A stretch of 64,000 nucleotides of DNA from Incurvaria masculella (Eukaryota > Arthropoda > Insecta > Lepidoptera > Incurvariidae), in assembly GCA_946894095.1 (NCBI GenBank), contig OX335660.1, positions 12,777,001 to 12,841,000 of the forward strand, given 5' to 3'. Of the stretch, positions 10,186-21,676 are shown one piece after another; the stretch's first letter is position 1; every line of letters begins with the position of its first letter. Under the pieces are notes generated by a model. It made no database searches. It was not told the origin of the DNA and was given only the letters and a program-made list of their open reading frames with translations. A program made the translations under genes and the position numbers.

Positions 10186-10380
10186 GCCACCGTCGTTCGT
10201 ACTTACTTCTGCTATAACTCTTTAAAAATAGGAATTTACAAACGATTACTGTAGCGGCGACCACATTATTCGGTTATGTATTTAATCGCATTAAACAATA
10301 TAAAAATAAGCTGGAATTGCGTAGATTATTCTGAGGATGTGTGAAAAAAGTTGCCATTTACAAATAACACTTTTTTTTTA
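10186..10380. repeat. Dispersed repeat, pair with 31284-31490
   Basis: AGATGGCGCCAC start, then GTTCGTA, ATTACTGTAGCGG, TATGTATTTAATC and GAGGATGTGTG, in the same order as 31284-31490. Further segments of the same family appear at 11880-12210 and 31497-32010, so it is a longer element broken by insertions. Class not recognised. Confidence 0.7.
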
Positions 10381-10510
10381 TAATCCACAAACATGGAAAA
10401 TATCTAAAACTAAAGATGCACCATCAGCTTTTCCCCGCGTACCACGTAATATGCGCCCTATCCGCTCGTCGATGCTCTACTGCGTGTCAGTATGTGGTCG
10501 GATTATTCCA

Positions 10511-11047
10511 GGTCACGACATTTTTGGTCACGATAAGGTAAATGGCTGAATCTGGGTTTATATGTTAGAGACCAACCCTGTGATGCTAAATGTTTCGGTC
10601 TGCCTGCGCCAAGTGGTTGCGTTATCTAGATTGGCTATATAAAATAGATGTTTATATGTACCTATTAATGAATGTACCGACTGTCTAGAAACATTGATAG
10701 CTAATAATTATGGAACAATAACCAGTCGGTTTTTTTATTAAATACTTAAATATACCTAAAGTTATATCTGTAACCTAAATCGCATATAACTACGAAATGC
10801 AACCAAAGAATTGTTCAGTTTTGGTATTGCTAAGAAAGTATGTATTGATATTTTCATGTTTCGTTATTTACAGCTATATATATATCATATATTTTTTTGT
10901 CACCATAACAATTTTTTCAGGCGCCTTATCTACGCAACGCAACCACTTGGCGCAGGCAGACTGAAACATTTATCTTCAGAGGGTTGGTCTTTATCCTGTG
11001 AACCCAGTTTCAGCCATTTACGTTATCGTTACCATTTTTGTCGCGAC
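10511..11047. mobile_element. Long-TIR MITE (about 130-bp arms)
   Basis: Left arm 10511-10640 and right arm 10920-11047 are inverted copies, with outer ends GGTCACGAC and GTCGCGACC and a well conserved CTGCGCCAAGTGGTTGCGTT core. The 280-base centre is AT-rich with no coding capacity. No target duplication is clear. Confidence 0.75.
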
Positions 11048-11880
11048 CTCCTAGTCTAGATTGACATCCGAGCGTGCGCGCCATCTACAGGCTTTGCAAT
11101 GCGACAAAATGCCGATATCCACAGTCAAAAGGTATACAAATCGAAGTGAAAGGAATACAAAGATCCGTGGAATTACTTATCCATACAAATCAAGAAAACA
11201 TTTCGTCCGAAATAATAATACAGTAGCGACCGAATATCTGCGAGCAAGATAGAGCGTATGAACACGAAAGCGCGTGTTCAGCGAGAGGACCATTGTTAGG
11301 GACTTACTTCCTTTTTTTTTTTTGTTTCTTTATCCAATGGACAGGCAAAAGCTTTCGCTATACAGCCGGGGCTTGCTTCCGTGGTGAGGGATACCAGGAT
11401 GGAAAATAAAGTTACTTGTTTTTTTTTCGGGATTGTTTCTTCGTAATTTGCCCGGTGTTTGCTATATTTTATATAAGTTGAGTCTTTAATAATCTACAAG
11501 CCTTATAGGGTTGATTCAGTATCTGATATAGAACAACTTTTGCTAAGAATGTGAGTATGTAATTTTTTTGTTCCATTTAATTTTTTGAGAAATTACGTTC
11601 TTCCCAGTATTGTAAACAACTTTTGCGAAGAAACTATGCATCTCATATAAGCATAATCACCTATTATTATTATATTGAATTTGATCTAAAACTATTTTAC
11701 TAAAGTAATTATAACGATTTATAACGATTAAGCAATCGTGTTGATGATATAGAAAACCAAAACGTATTCAATAAGCGGGCAAATTAAAATAGAACAACAG
11801 CAACAATGTTACATTGCGGAAAGGTGGTACGGACGTTTGTATGGAGAAGTACTCTGATTGTCGGTCTATTGCTTTGGTAC
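11048..11880. other. Low-copy AT-rich DNA
   Basis: Nothing supportable. T-runs occur at about 11313-11325 and 11421-11428. Short frames at 11061-11252 and 11768-11959 show no motif. Confidence 0.5.
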
Positions 11881-12210
11881 GTCGATGTCCACAAATGATA
11901 GTCTTTTCAACAAAAGGTTGTATGAGACTAATTACATCACTGCGTAGTGTGCTCGCCACTATAGTTATGCTCTGCTACTCATAAACACAGATCATCGTCT
12001 GAATGGTAATACAATGTTTAGACCCTTTCTCTCGAATTCGTAACTGCATGTCAATACAAAGGACGAAACATTATATAATTATTCAGATAATGATCTGAGT
12101 TTATTAGTAACGGAGATGGCTAGTGACTTCCTATTTTGAGGATTTACAGCAGAAATAACGACGAATTACTGTGGCGTTATCTACATTGACGCACACTCCC
12201 CCTTAATTAG
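11880..12210. repeat. Second part of the 10186/31284 family
   Basis: CACAAATGATAGTC...CTCGCCACTATAGTTATG matches 31507-31583, and AATTACTGTGGCG...ATCTAC..TGACGC near 12160-12195 matches 31960-31990. The second locus has a SINE inserted between these parts. Confidence 0.6.
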
Positions 12211-12399
12211 AAAAGTTAGAGTGAGGTTAGGAAATGCAGTGGAAAGCCATGAAGTACAGTAACAAAAATATATAATATTCACGGTTAAACATCTCTGTTG
12301 ACGACTTAAGCACAGTTTAGCTGAGCTGCAATTAAACTTAGCTCCAGACTGACGACACTGAAAGCGTTCTTAAACATTTAAGCGCGGAGTGTGTAAGCA

Positions 12400-12660
12400 T
12401 TAACCCGTCGGATGGCGCGGCGTCTCGGTCGGCGGGTACCGCGCGTCATTACCGTCCACCCGCGCACTCCCCGCGCCGCCCGCACACACCCCGCGCCGCC
12501 CGCCAGCGCGCCTTATGCTAATACGCGAACGCCGAGGAAGGAAGGACTGGCGTGGCGACCGAAAGTCATCCGTGTAGCGGCAGCGTTGACACTTTTTAGT
12601 GATGACACATACACTGACGGTAGCGCCGGTTTCGCTCACTGCTGATGTTCTCGAGTTCCA
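12400..12660. other. GC-rich low-copy island
   Basis: CpG-rich stretch with imperfect CGCGCCGCCCGC repeats. Overlapping frames on both strands follow from composition and lack domains. No gene called. Confidence 0.4.
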
Positions 12661-12676
12661 ATGACACGTAAGAACA

Positions 12677-13235
12677 CTAAGGCTGAGATAAATACCGGCC
12701 AAGTGCGAGTCGGGCTCGCACACGAAGGGTTCCGTACCATCGAACAAGATTTAGAACAAAAAAATCACGTTTTTTGTATGGGGACCCCCTTTAATTCTTA
12801 TTATTCTTAAATGTTACCTATTTGTTGTTATAGCGGCAAAAATAATACACACTCCGTGAACATTTCAGCTGCCTACCTATTACGGTTCATGAGATACAGC
12901 CCTGTGACAGACGGACGGACGGACGGACGGACGGACGGACGGACGGACGGACGGACGGACGGACGGACGGCGGAGGCTTAGTAATAGGGTTCCGTTTTCA
13001 CCCTTTGGGTACGGAACCCTAAAAAGTCGCAACAGAAACTAAGACTAACAAAAAGTAGTACTCTGTGACGCAAAGTGACGAAATCTCAAAGTAATGCAAA
13101 GTGACGTCACAAAGTACTACTTTTCGTTAGTCTTAGTTTATGTTACGACCATTTATCTCAGCCTTAGGCTGAGATCACAAAGTACTACTTTAAGTTAGTC
13201 CTAGTTTCTGTTACGACTATTTATCTCATCCTAAG
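12677..13235. mobile_element. MITE with a (GGAC)n repeat inserted in its left arm
   Basis: CTAAGGCTGAGATAAAT at 12677 pairs with ATTTATCTCAGCCTTAG ending at 13167. The arms continue through AACTAAGACTAAC and AAGTAGTACT (13027-13062, inverted at 13112-13148). The left arm is interrupted by repeat D after its first 14 or so bases. A third arm copy, 13165-13235, follows directly. The order of events is therefore MITE first, (GGAC)n repeat second. Confidence 0.75.
12690..13025 (+). repeat. (GGAC)n dispersed repeat, copy D, expanded tract
   Basis: Full-length copy with intact head and ACGGAACCCTAAAAA end. Its GGAC tract (about 12909-12970) has about 15 units against 4-5 in copies A and B. Nested in a MITE arm. 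Confidence 0.85.
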
Positions 13236-13329
13236 AACTGCACAGGACGCCGTTTAATGCAACGGACATTCCGTCACGAATTCGTAAACGAACTGACTAA
13301 GAATTAAAATGGACTATGTTGAATGTGGA

Positions 13330-13400
13330 AATATGACGATTCCGAGTGCAGCGAGCCGTCTATGGATGATGAATAAAATACAAACACAAATACTACTATC
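13330..13400 (+). repeat. 3' end scrap of an unclassified retroposon
   Basis: CCGAGTGCAGnGnG...GTCTATGGATGATGAATAAA matches the 3' terminus of the copy at 43655-44100. It is short, as expected of severe 5' truncation. Confidence 0.65.
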
Positions 13401-13988
13401 GGTATATTATCAAGTATCAATAATAAAAGTATCAATGGTATAGTATAGAAGATAAAATCATCATACTGTTGCGTCTTTTCAATTATCAGTAAGGATACAT
13501 ATTTTTTCCTTTTTAGAGTATTTTAGAATTGAATTTTAAAATTATTTTTAGAGAAACTGCTTCTATTTTTTTTTGTTTATTTGTTAAATGTAGTTCTTAA
13601 GTATATGTATGTTTCCTCTTCTGTGGCTTTGTATTAAATAAATACCATTTAAATCGAAACTTTGCTGGTTCAAGATATATTGAAAGTTTTGTTACTATTT
13701 CGTTTTAAGACTTGTCAATTCAATTCAAAAGAGTGTATACAATAAACTAAAAAAAACAACTAATGTGGCTACGCTCCCCCCTTCACGAATGATTTTCGGT
13801 CGCCTCTCCCTTTCTTCCTTGTTCCACGTACGCTCGCTCTGCGGGGAATCCCTAATAATGTCGCTTATACAAAGTTATGTCAAATGGAATGGAATATATC
13901 TCCAAGCACGCTCATTTGATATCTTCAAGAAGCGAATGATACTCTGAAACGGTTGGCAGCGCGATTATTTTTCGTTGTCCCTTTGTAG
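13401..13988. other. Low-copy DNA
   Basis: No feature recognised. AT-rich to about 13760, then moderately GC-rich. The 60-residue frame at 13765 has no motif. Confidence 0.5.
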
Positions 13989-14476
13989 GGACATAGATTA
14001 AAGAGGAAGGGATAGAGTACTAACGTCATACCAATGTTCAATAGGGATAATAAAAGTGATTATAATGTGAATTGCAACGCGACTTATGGCCTCGGTTCTG
14101 AGAAGTATAGTTGTGGCTCCACGTTGCAGGGTTCCCGCTCAAGCTCGCTGTCGTCAAGCTCGGGCGTAGACGTTGGAACAGCTGCTGGGTGGCGTTGCAA
14201 TTCACATTTCAGAATACATTAAATAGAAACCAATGAATATCAATGATATTTTTTTTATTTACAATGACATCACTTAATTTATAGTTAAAATGTAACGCCC
14301 ACCTAGGCAAAATTTAGAAACAAGCTTAGTTTAATGATGGTGTAACAATGTCTGCCAGTGACGGGAGATAGCGCTGGTTAGAAATGTCATAGTACGAGCG
14401 AAAATAAGCAGTTTTCGGCGAGTTTTGAACGTTGCTTGACGTTAGCTAACTATACCTTTATCTTTAATCTATGGTA
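13989..14476. mobile_element. MITE family C, complete copy
   Basis: Outer ends ACATAGATTAAAGAGGAAGG and its approximate inverse CTTTATCTTTAATCTATG near 14455-14473 extend inwards to a shared CTAACGTCA. The middle has a second inverted pair, AATGTGAATTGCAACGC (from about 14063) and GCGTTGCAATTCACATT (to about 14211). No coding capacity. Relatives are at 17285-17335, 23140-23300, 28990-29810 (split) and 56800-57000. Confidence 0.75.
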
Positions 14477-15774
14477 GAGCTAACCGATCGCTGTGTATTT
14501 ATTGATCATTCGGTTCACATCATGCCCGATCTGAGCCAGTCGAGCACTATGTACGTCACCAACCAGCTCACACTAGATCGGTTTAATTTCGCTTATTGAT
14601 CCCACGCAAATAATTTAACAGTTTTAGACTAGGCAAAGACAAACTCGCGAGGTGTACAGCTCAGATAGCCACTAGTTTACAGTGGTTGACAGATAAAATC
14701 ACAAAGAATGCATGCATAATCTCTCTGATGAGCGCCCCATTCCCCTCTGGAGTCACTAAAATGTAAAGAAGTTGAGAGGATTTACAAGCTTTTACGATCG
14801 GAGTTTGCCACCCGCGTCAGCTTTTACATTTCCGCTCCGCCCGCCGAGAGCGGCTGCACCGGAGACGATTTCCACTTCCGGTCGTCGGTTTCCGGTTTCA
14901 GTGAGCTTCTTCCGCAACTCTTAACAATATGTCGATGTACACTATTTTTAGCGATTCTAGCTTCAGCTTCAGACTTTGAGTTTTGAAACAGAGATTTAGA
15001 GAGTCCTCCTTATTGTGGTTATGTTTTTGCGGCGGACGATCGTAGGGTTAAAAGGAAATAAACAAGTTTATAATAATTAAGTAAGGCAGTATTAACTATT
15101 TTTGAGATTAATAAATTTAACTTGGTATTATATGAGATATGAAATAATGCACAACATATCCCGGAAAAATTATACACCTATGACCCTGAAATGCCTTTTA
15201 TAATGGAGTTGAGCTCACATCAGTTTTTCAGAGGGATCCTTCCCGTCACCGCAATACTCCAGGATTTAAAGGGCAAGACGTGGAGTGCGGAGCAAGGCGC
15301 GGGCGACGGAGGGGGCGCGCTTTGCGAATCGTTGTCGAATTAAATTAGCATATGAAGCGGGATGCGGCAAATTGAACCGACAGCGTCTCTTTAACTACGA
15401 CGCACTCGCACTAAACACGGGATGACAGGTCACCTCCCCTCCCCCCTACCAGCGAGCATGGAAGGACCGGGAGTCATCATTCGTATGGCGGCAGCAGTGT
15501 AGCCACGAGTTAGTGGAAATGCCTGTCGTTAACTGAGCCCGTAGTACCATTTATCACCTAAATTGGCGTTTACGCCAAACCGATGGACTACCGTTTTCTA
15601 ATGCATGGCGGAATGAAGAGCGTCTTCTAACTATGGCGTCAAAAGCGAACACGAGAAGTTCTCTTGTTCGCTGCTGTCGAACTCTACCTATGTTGAAAAA
15701 ACTCAGGCATATTCATTTCTACATATACTTTGACAGCGAATACGAGAACTTCTCGCTTTCGCTTTCCTGAGTAA
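14477..15774. other. Low-copy DNA with GC-rich island and two palindromes
   Basis: 15240-15500 is GC-rich with no repeat match. Two 27-bp imperfect palindromes, 15645-15671 (12 of 13 pairs) and 15736-15762 (11 of 13), share a CGAGAAnTTCTCG core and lie 91 bp apart. No gene found. Confidence 0.55.
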
Positions 15775-16345
15775 TGTATTGTATTGTTTGTTCACCATCC
15801 ATAGACAGTACACTGCACTCGGAGTTGTCATATTTTAACTATGGCCAGTTCAGCAAAACAAAACACAGCGAAGAAGAACTGGCAAGAAACTTCGCCGGTT
15901 TTTTTTTCAACGTACACTTAGTATATATTTAAAAAAATGTTTGTCAATATTTTTATTAAAACCATACGTAAAACACTAAATTAACATGAATTCACTAAAA
16001 TTAACAATTCATGCCGTATGCAACAGTTCATTACAAATATAATTTTATTTGCAAAGACTATCCCCACTAACTAACATGTTGCCAGGCCAGGCACAGTCAT
16101 CACCTCTCTCGACCATATTTCAGGGAATGAGATAACACGAACCAAGCGTCACCGTGCAAGGACCTTAAAGCGATACACTGCTCCAGTGGCAACAACTGTG
16201 AAACACTTGCACGTTTGTTTTTAATACAATTGGTTTTGTCATTAACTACTACAGTGATCTGATCATATACAGTTAGACATCCCTGTAAATGCTGAGTATA
16301 ATGGTTTGAGAGAAGCCTTATCAATAAAGTAAGAATAAGATTCCC
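15775..16345 (-). repeat. Unclassified retroposon 3' part, copy 1
   Basis: Minus-strand relative of 22555-23105 and 43655-44100. Shared landmarks in order are CGTGAACGG-like, the CCAGTTCTTCTTCGCTG hairpin, GCCAGTTCAG, GACAAATCCGAGTGCAG and GTCTATGGATG. The 3' ends are common and the 5' ends ragged, as in target-primed retrotransposition. It may be the 3' UTR of a LINE or a long SINE. No reverse transcriptase is present. Confidence 0.65.
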
Positions 16346-17350
16346 GTATGATATTTTGACCAATACCGAGAAACAATTAATTAATTCATTATTGATAAGT
16401 AAGTTATGCAGTAATTAGTTCGCTTACGAAATCGAGATGCTCTGCTACCGCTAACAGATACTGCGAATGACGTACACAACCCAGGCAACAAAGAGAAGAA
16501 TGCACATCCAGATACCAGGCGTACATAGCTGGAATGAAGACCGCGCCAGGCCATCACGTGCCGAAGCATCGAGCTCGTATTTCCGAGGCACGCAGGCGTA
16601 TCGTAGCTTGCGTTGACCGCAAGCTCGCTTTGCCAGCATATTCGCATCCCTTCCGGGCCGCGCCGCAGACGTCTAGAAATTCCCGACGTTGGAGCGCTAA
16701 ATAATTCAAACGATCGCACACTCAGCTATCGCGAACGCGTCGTCTACGCCGTGACGGCTTGTTTGTGGAATAACGTTGCATAATCGAACGTACGCTATAC
16801 GGCTTCCGCTTTGGCATTCCGCCAGCGTAGTCCCGGGAGGCCACAAATCAATCGCACAATTTGAGTTGAGCTCCCCGGGCTCTTTATTATCGACAGTCGC
16901 GCTCATTAGGCGTCGACTGCGCTGCCTGAGTACGCGGGGATCAGCGGTGGATAGCTGCTGAATCCGCCCCATGGTTATGTGATTGGGTTCATTTATGTGG
17001 TCATTAAATTAGGAAAGGTATGTAGATCGAGTGACATGCAGCGCCTACAATCAGCGATTCGCCGGTGATATTGCGAAGAATACTTTGTTGCCGTATCGAG
17101 TGAGGCAGGCGTTGGTTGTGGCTTTGCACGGTTAATTAATTCTTTTTTTCATTGAATGTATGTTTTTAAAAATGTGGTAAGATTTATAGTCCAAACATTC
17201 TTCGGAAAAGTTGATGCAAAAACTACTGAAACCCAAATCCAACTTACAAGCCGCCCGAGGTGCCAAAGAAAAAAAAGCAATTTTTTGGTGAGTATTGAAC
17301 GTTGTATGACGTCTATACCTTCTTCTTTAATCTATGATAATGTTACGTAA
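16346..17350. other. Low-copy, GC-rich island
   Basis: 16420-16990 is CpG-rich, carries overlapping short frames on both strands from composition, and has no repeat match in the window. 17285-17335 is a MITE family C end. Possibly regulatory, not demonstrable here. Confidence 0.4.
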
Positions 17351-17351
17351 T

Positions 17352-17672
17352 CTTCATATTATCCCAACACGGCACATTAGAACTCGGTGCCATGCCAGGA
17401 CCTTACTTACATTGCAAGGCTACATTTAACTGAATGGAAAACAAGCTTCATTATCATTACTGTTTTGAACATATATATTGAATGCTATGGTACCAACTCG
17501 TGCGGGATTAACCCTTTCATCTGATTAGTAAGTAAAAAATAGTAGGGACGTGGAATTTTAACCAGTCTTCCTCAAAGGTCAAACGGTCACCCATCCAGAA
17601 CTCAACCGCATTCGTTGTTTCTTAACCTTAAGATCAAAAACCGAGGCGTCGCACCACTGGATTACGGAGCCC
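17352..17672 (-). repeat. 5S-headed SINE, degenerate
   Basis: Minus-strand SINE with a decayed head (CGGTCACCCATCC on plus, TTGTTTCTTAACC nearby) and the shared body. It abuts the tRNA-headed SINE at 17681 head to head. Confidence 0.65.
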
Positions 17673-17680
17673 TACATGCA

Positions 17681-18080
17681 GCTCGTAGCCTAGTAGCGCA
17701 GGGACTTGCCTATCGTACCAGAGGTCTGGGTTCAAATCCTCGCCCGGACATGCACCACTTTCTTTCTCTTTCTGAATTCGATAAGTGAATTTCGTCATGA
17801 ATACGAGCTGCTCCATGGTTCAGAATCTATGTAAAACTGTAGGTCCCCTTCCCCTGCTAGGTGGTAGGGTTTAAGCCCGCCTGGGTTGGTACCATTAGAT
17901 GAAAAGATGGTTGAAGCGGCAATGAAAAATTGTCCGTGTTTTCCATACAGTTCAATGTAGCCGTGCTCATAAAGGGAAGGTCCTGGTATGGCACCTAATT
18001 CCTTCGGGAATGTGGTGTATTGGGCTAATATCATAACGGTAGTTATGTGGTATCCATCCATGTCAGGTTGCATAAAAAAA
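17681..18080 (+). repeat. tRNA-headed SINE, copy S1
   Basis: The head has A-box TAGCCTAGTAGCG and B-box GGTTCAAATCC. The body runs from CATGCACCACTTTCTTTCTC through CTGCTCCATGGTTC, GTAGGTCCCCTTCCCCT and GGTTGGTACCA to GCTAATATCATAACGGTAG and CCATGTCAGGTTGCAT, then poly-A. Pol III transcribed and mobilised in trans by a LINE, from family knowledge. About 400 bp, full length. Confidence 0.85.
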
Positions 18081-18144
18081 ATTTGAAGTAGGCATGGTTA
18101 CATGTGATAAATTCTAGACTAGGTCCCTATATGACCCTTATTGA

Positions 18145-18682
18145 TTGATGAATAGGAGCGAATCGGCGGTGAAAGAAAACATAATTAAAAATGGTGAAAA
18201 AATGCTGAGATTTGGCAGTCATATTTCTGCATACTTTCTGTCACATGACTTTAGTCCTCTTTCCAGTGTAACGAAATGGAATAACGTGATCGTTTGTACC
18301 GGTTTGGTAAGTTTTTTTGTCAAACCTTCTCAACTTACACAGCGCGGACACACAAGGTAGAGGAATATTTCAAATCAGTCAAATCAATTCTAAAATAGTT
18401 CAGGCCTGATATCTGAAGAAATTTATGCCAATATCCTTCACTTAGCCCCAACAGATTAACGCAACGGCTTATGACCTGTTTTACAACCACAAAGCCTCCG
18501 AATTTCGCCGCTTGACATTTTTTAATTTCCAAACGTTGGCGAACCACAACGACCAACGACTGTCACCGAAGCTAAATTGATGACAATTTTAATCCAATAT
18601 CGGAAACGACAAAAGCAATCAGTATCGGCCGCGGGCGATCCGCAAATACAAACAATAAAGGGAGGGCGCGGGCGGGGAGCGG
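18145..18682. other. Low-copy DNA
   Basis: No repeat match or gene. The 71-residue frame at 18145 is without recognisable features. Confidence 0.4.
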
Positions 18683-19130
18683 CGTGGGGCGCGGGGATAA
18701 CGGGGTATTACGCAACCAAACACTCGCTAATTGAAAGGAGGACACCAGGAAAACATAAACACAAACTAAGTTCGCGTGGCGATGGGATTTATGATCGATG
18801 GGGTAATTAAGGGAATCGGCGGGCACCCAAAACATATTAAAAATGGCTGACATTACTGTCTCGGTCTTCAAGAGATCATTGTGTTCTTATTTAGCATTTA
18901 TAGTGGTGCGCGGGGGGATAAGAAGGTATTACTCAACCTAACACTCGCTAATTGAAAAGAGGACAGCAGGAAAACATAAACACAAACTACGTCCGCGGGA
19001 CGATGGGATTTATGATCGATGGGGTAATGAAGGGAATCGGCGGGCTCCCAAAACATAATTAAAAATGGCTGACATTTGTGTCTCGGACTTCAAGGCCACA
19101 CCATTGTGTTCGAAATCTAGTATTTATAGT
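18683..19130. repeat. 221-bp tandem duplication
   Basis: Units about 18683-18903 and 18904-19130 share CACTCGCTAATTGAAA, AGGAAAACATAAACACAAAC, GATGGGATTTATGATCGATG and AAAATGGCTGACATT at a constant offset of 221 bp. They look roughly 80-85% identical. No similar copy elsewhere in the window. The conserved blocks hold homeodomain-like TAATTG cores. Noncoding. Confidence 0.8.
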
Positions 19131-20763
19131 ATGTATTGGCTCGTACTTCAAAACAAAAAAAATAAAACAGGTGAAAAGTTCAAAACCGAATGTGAAATCG
19201 CACTCACATTATGTTTAAAGGTCGTCTCGGACTTATTTGAAGCAATAATTCCTATTTCTGCCCTAATTATTTAAAGGGCGGTAGCTATGTATAATGTGCC
19301 TCATATGTATGTAGTTACCGCCTTTTTAATAAGGAGGGCAGAATACGGATCAATAATATCCGACCAGTACAAAAAACTTTTTAACTTAGGACAATCCTTT
19401 GAAAAGGAATATCAAAACACTAGGAGCTCATTACGAGCGCGGAGTACCCTCGCTACAACCGCAAGTGCCACTTACGCCCACCGGCAGAGAGCCGACCGCC
19501 CCATATCGCTCTACCGGCCACTGTCGGACCAAGTACACTTGTTGCCTCTGCTGTTGACCGGTTACCTGTATAGGTACAGCGAGTTCAAATCGTTCCGAAT
19601 CACGGGCATGCTGAACATAGAGGAAACATTTCCAGTTACCTCGGTGAAAATCGATACCTGTTGCTTGGTTCCGCAGTACTTGTGAACGCGTTCGCTGGGC
19701 TCTGAGGGTTCTCGAGATATCTCGAGCCTTCGTTACGTCAGATCAATCGCGGCCTCCAGGGTGGAGCTTCTCACTTGTCTTGGAGCGCCCTCGCCCAAAC
19801 GGTCATGTATACGGAGACCTAATGACACTTCCATAAAGTGGCTTGGTATCGTGAAGCGGGCGATGTCTTTTATATTTTAACAAGTTACTTTCATTCACAT
19901 ATATTTAAAGTTCAAATACAAGTACATAAATAATACAATCTCTAAATAGTAAAGATTGTAATCTCTTTCTTCAACATAAAATGACGTAGTTGTTTTGTTT
20001 ATTTGTCTTCTTGTAGGAAAGCTAAACAATCTAAGCCACAGTGTAAAATTAAATTTTATTTCATTGCATTCATTTAATTTAATTCCAATCATTTAATTTA
20101 ATTTCATTGACTTCATTGGTAATTAATTTTTGAATTAATTATTAGCATTTTGCAAAACAGGAAAACATAAGTACGCCATGCCGCAAGCATATTCAACGCA
20201 CAACAAAATATCCTGGTCGCTTTTTGTGGAGGCGGTTCTTCGGCAATTTTCTAAAAAAATTTATAAAACTTAAATTCCCAAACAAAATTGTAAGCGAGAC
20301 GAACTTTTTAATTCAATTTCTCCAATTGGTAAGGTGACGGATATCCCGCTAAGAAAGTTAGGTAACTTGTCGGTAAAATAAAACGTTTTTTGAGTGGTGT
20401 CGTCCATTATAACTGTGGATGCTCTGTCATTAATAATAAACTAAAAACAAAGGTTTAAGTTTCACGGTAAGAAATAATAAGTATGCCATTTATATGTAAG
20501 GTCCCTATTGTTTTTTTTTTATTGTTACATATATCTGCATTAAGTTATTAACATTAGAAAATATGAATTAGTTTGTGTATCTCGGAAGTAGCTCTCTCGT
20601 TATAAAAGGTGTCAAATGCATGGAGGTGCATGTAATATGCATCAAATGCATGCATGCAATATTAGTCATCAAAGCGTTCTAGATTTACTTTTAGCTATAA
20701 GTCATTTTGTAATCTCGGCGACACGGTTTTTGATTTAAATTATCCCATAGCCAGGAAGGTCGC
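19131..20763. other. Low-copy DNA with one hairpin
   Basis: An imperfect hairpin lies at 19272-19326 (arms AAAGGGCGGTAGCTA and TAGTTACCGCCTTTTT, 24-base loop). The 132-codon frame at 19287-19685 matches no family I know and its GC-rich centre alone could explain it. 20600-20665 has clustered ATGCAT words. Confidence 0.45.
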
Positions 20764-20960
20764 TCTTAAGAGGATAATGAGATGATCGAGTTCCATACAA
20801 TGCCATCGTTCCCGATTCCCCAGTAAAATTAAGAAATATGTTTCGGAAATTTTGCATATAAACCAACTGAGAGCTACGTCTGTAAGTTTTGATTTTGTTG
20901 ATAACTTAACTTAAATCTATGATTACGCCCTTAAACTTTTTTTTTAAATATTTAAAGACT
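20764..20960 (+). mobile_element. MITE family D, partial copy
   Basis: Corresponds to the left half of the complete copy at 50609-50938: AGGATAATGAGATGATCGAG, TTCCATACAATG, AATTAAGAAATATGTTTC, GAGAGCTACGTCTGT. The inverted right half is absent. Confidence 0.7.
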
Positions 20961-21292
20961 TATATCATTTATATAAGATAAGTAAGAACATAGCTCTTAG
21001 TTATTTTTTTTTATTAAAACACCTCATTTTTAATACAAACCAACTTTCCCCTGTGTATTTATACCAGCCATGTTCAGGTGATGCCGAACAATTTTGTCGA
21101 TGTAGGAAGCAAGCTAGGGCGGTGGCGGCACGATTTACAAAATGTCGGCGGGCAATTAATCACTTGGAATCAATTACTTTGTGTTTTCGCAACCTGGGGA
21201 AGGGTAGGTAGGGGGGGGGGGAGGGGAAAGGTAAGGCGGGCAAGGCGATAGCAGATTTTATTCCGCCGAGGCATAGCATGCGTACATGACGG

Positions 21293-21668
21293 TTAAGGTG
21301 GACCCGTAAGCATCAGAAAATCACGCTCCCTATACAAACGTAGTTTACTAATCATTTAAAAACTACTGTTCCAATTTGCTTGATATTTGGGACTCAATAT
21401 CAGGCAGCAAATATCTATGTCTGTACGCGTTTTTGTTTTTTTCGAAAAAATCATTCTGTTTCACACAACAAAGAAAATAAAATTTATGTGAAGATATTCT
21501 TTTGCCTGTTATTTGACTTGCTTTATATTTTTCAGCAAAACAAAAACGTGCAGACACAGATATGTATTGTAGAATATTAGATACTAAATATCAAGCAAAT
21601 CGGAACAGTGTTTTTCAAATGATTAGTAAACTACGTTTGTATGGGGAACACTGCTTACCGGCCCTTGA
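21293..21668. mobile_element. TTAA-type MITE family B, copy 1
   Basis: Left TTAA (21293-21296) and right TTGA (21665-21668) enclose inverted ends of about 80-100 bases (GGTGGACCCGTAAGC... / ...GCTTACCGGCCC, both with ACAAACGTAGTTTACTAAT). The second copy at 52535-52900 has TTAA on both sides, so the right end here has mutated. No transposase. Confidence 0.8.
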
Positions 21669-21676
21669 AGCCCGAT

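Noticed and set aside
19287..19685. 132-codon plus-strand frame as a small gene
   Set aside because: No domain, signal or repeat motif recognised. Its GC-rich middle lowers stop frequency. No splice-site pattern or second exon could be argued.
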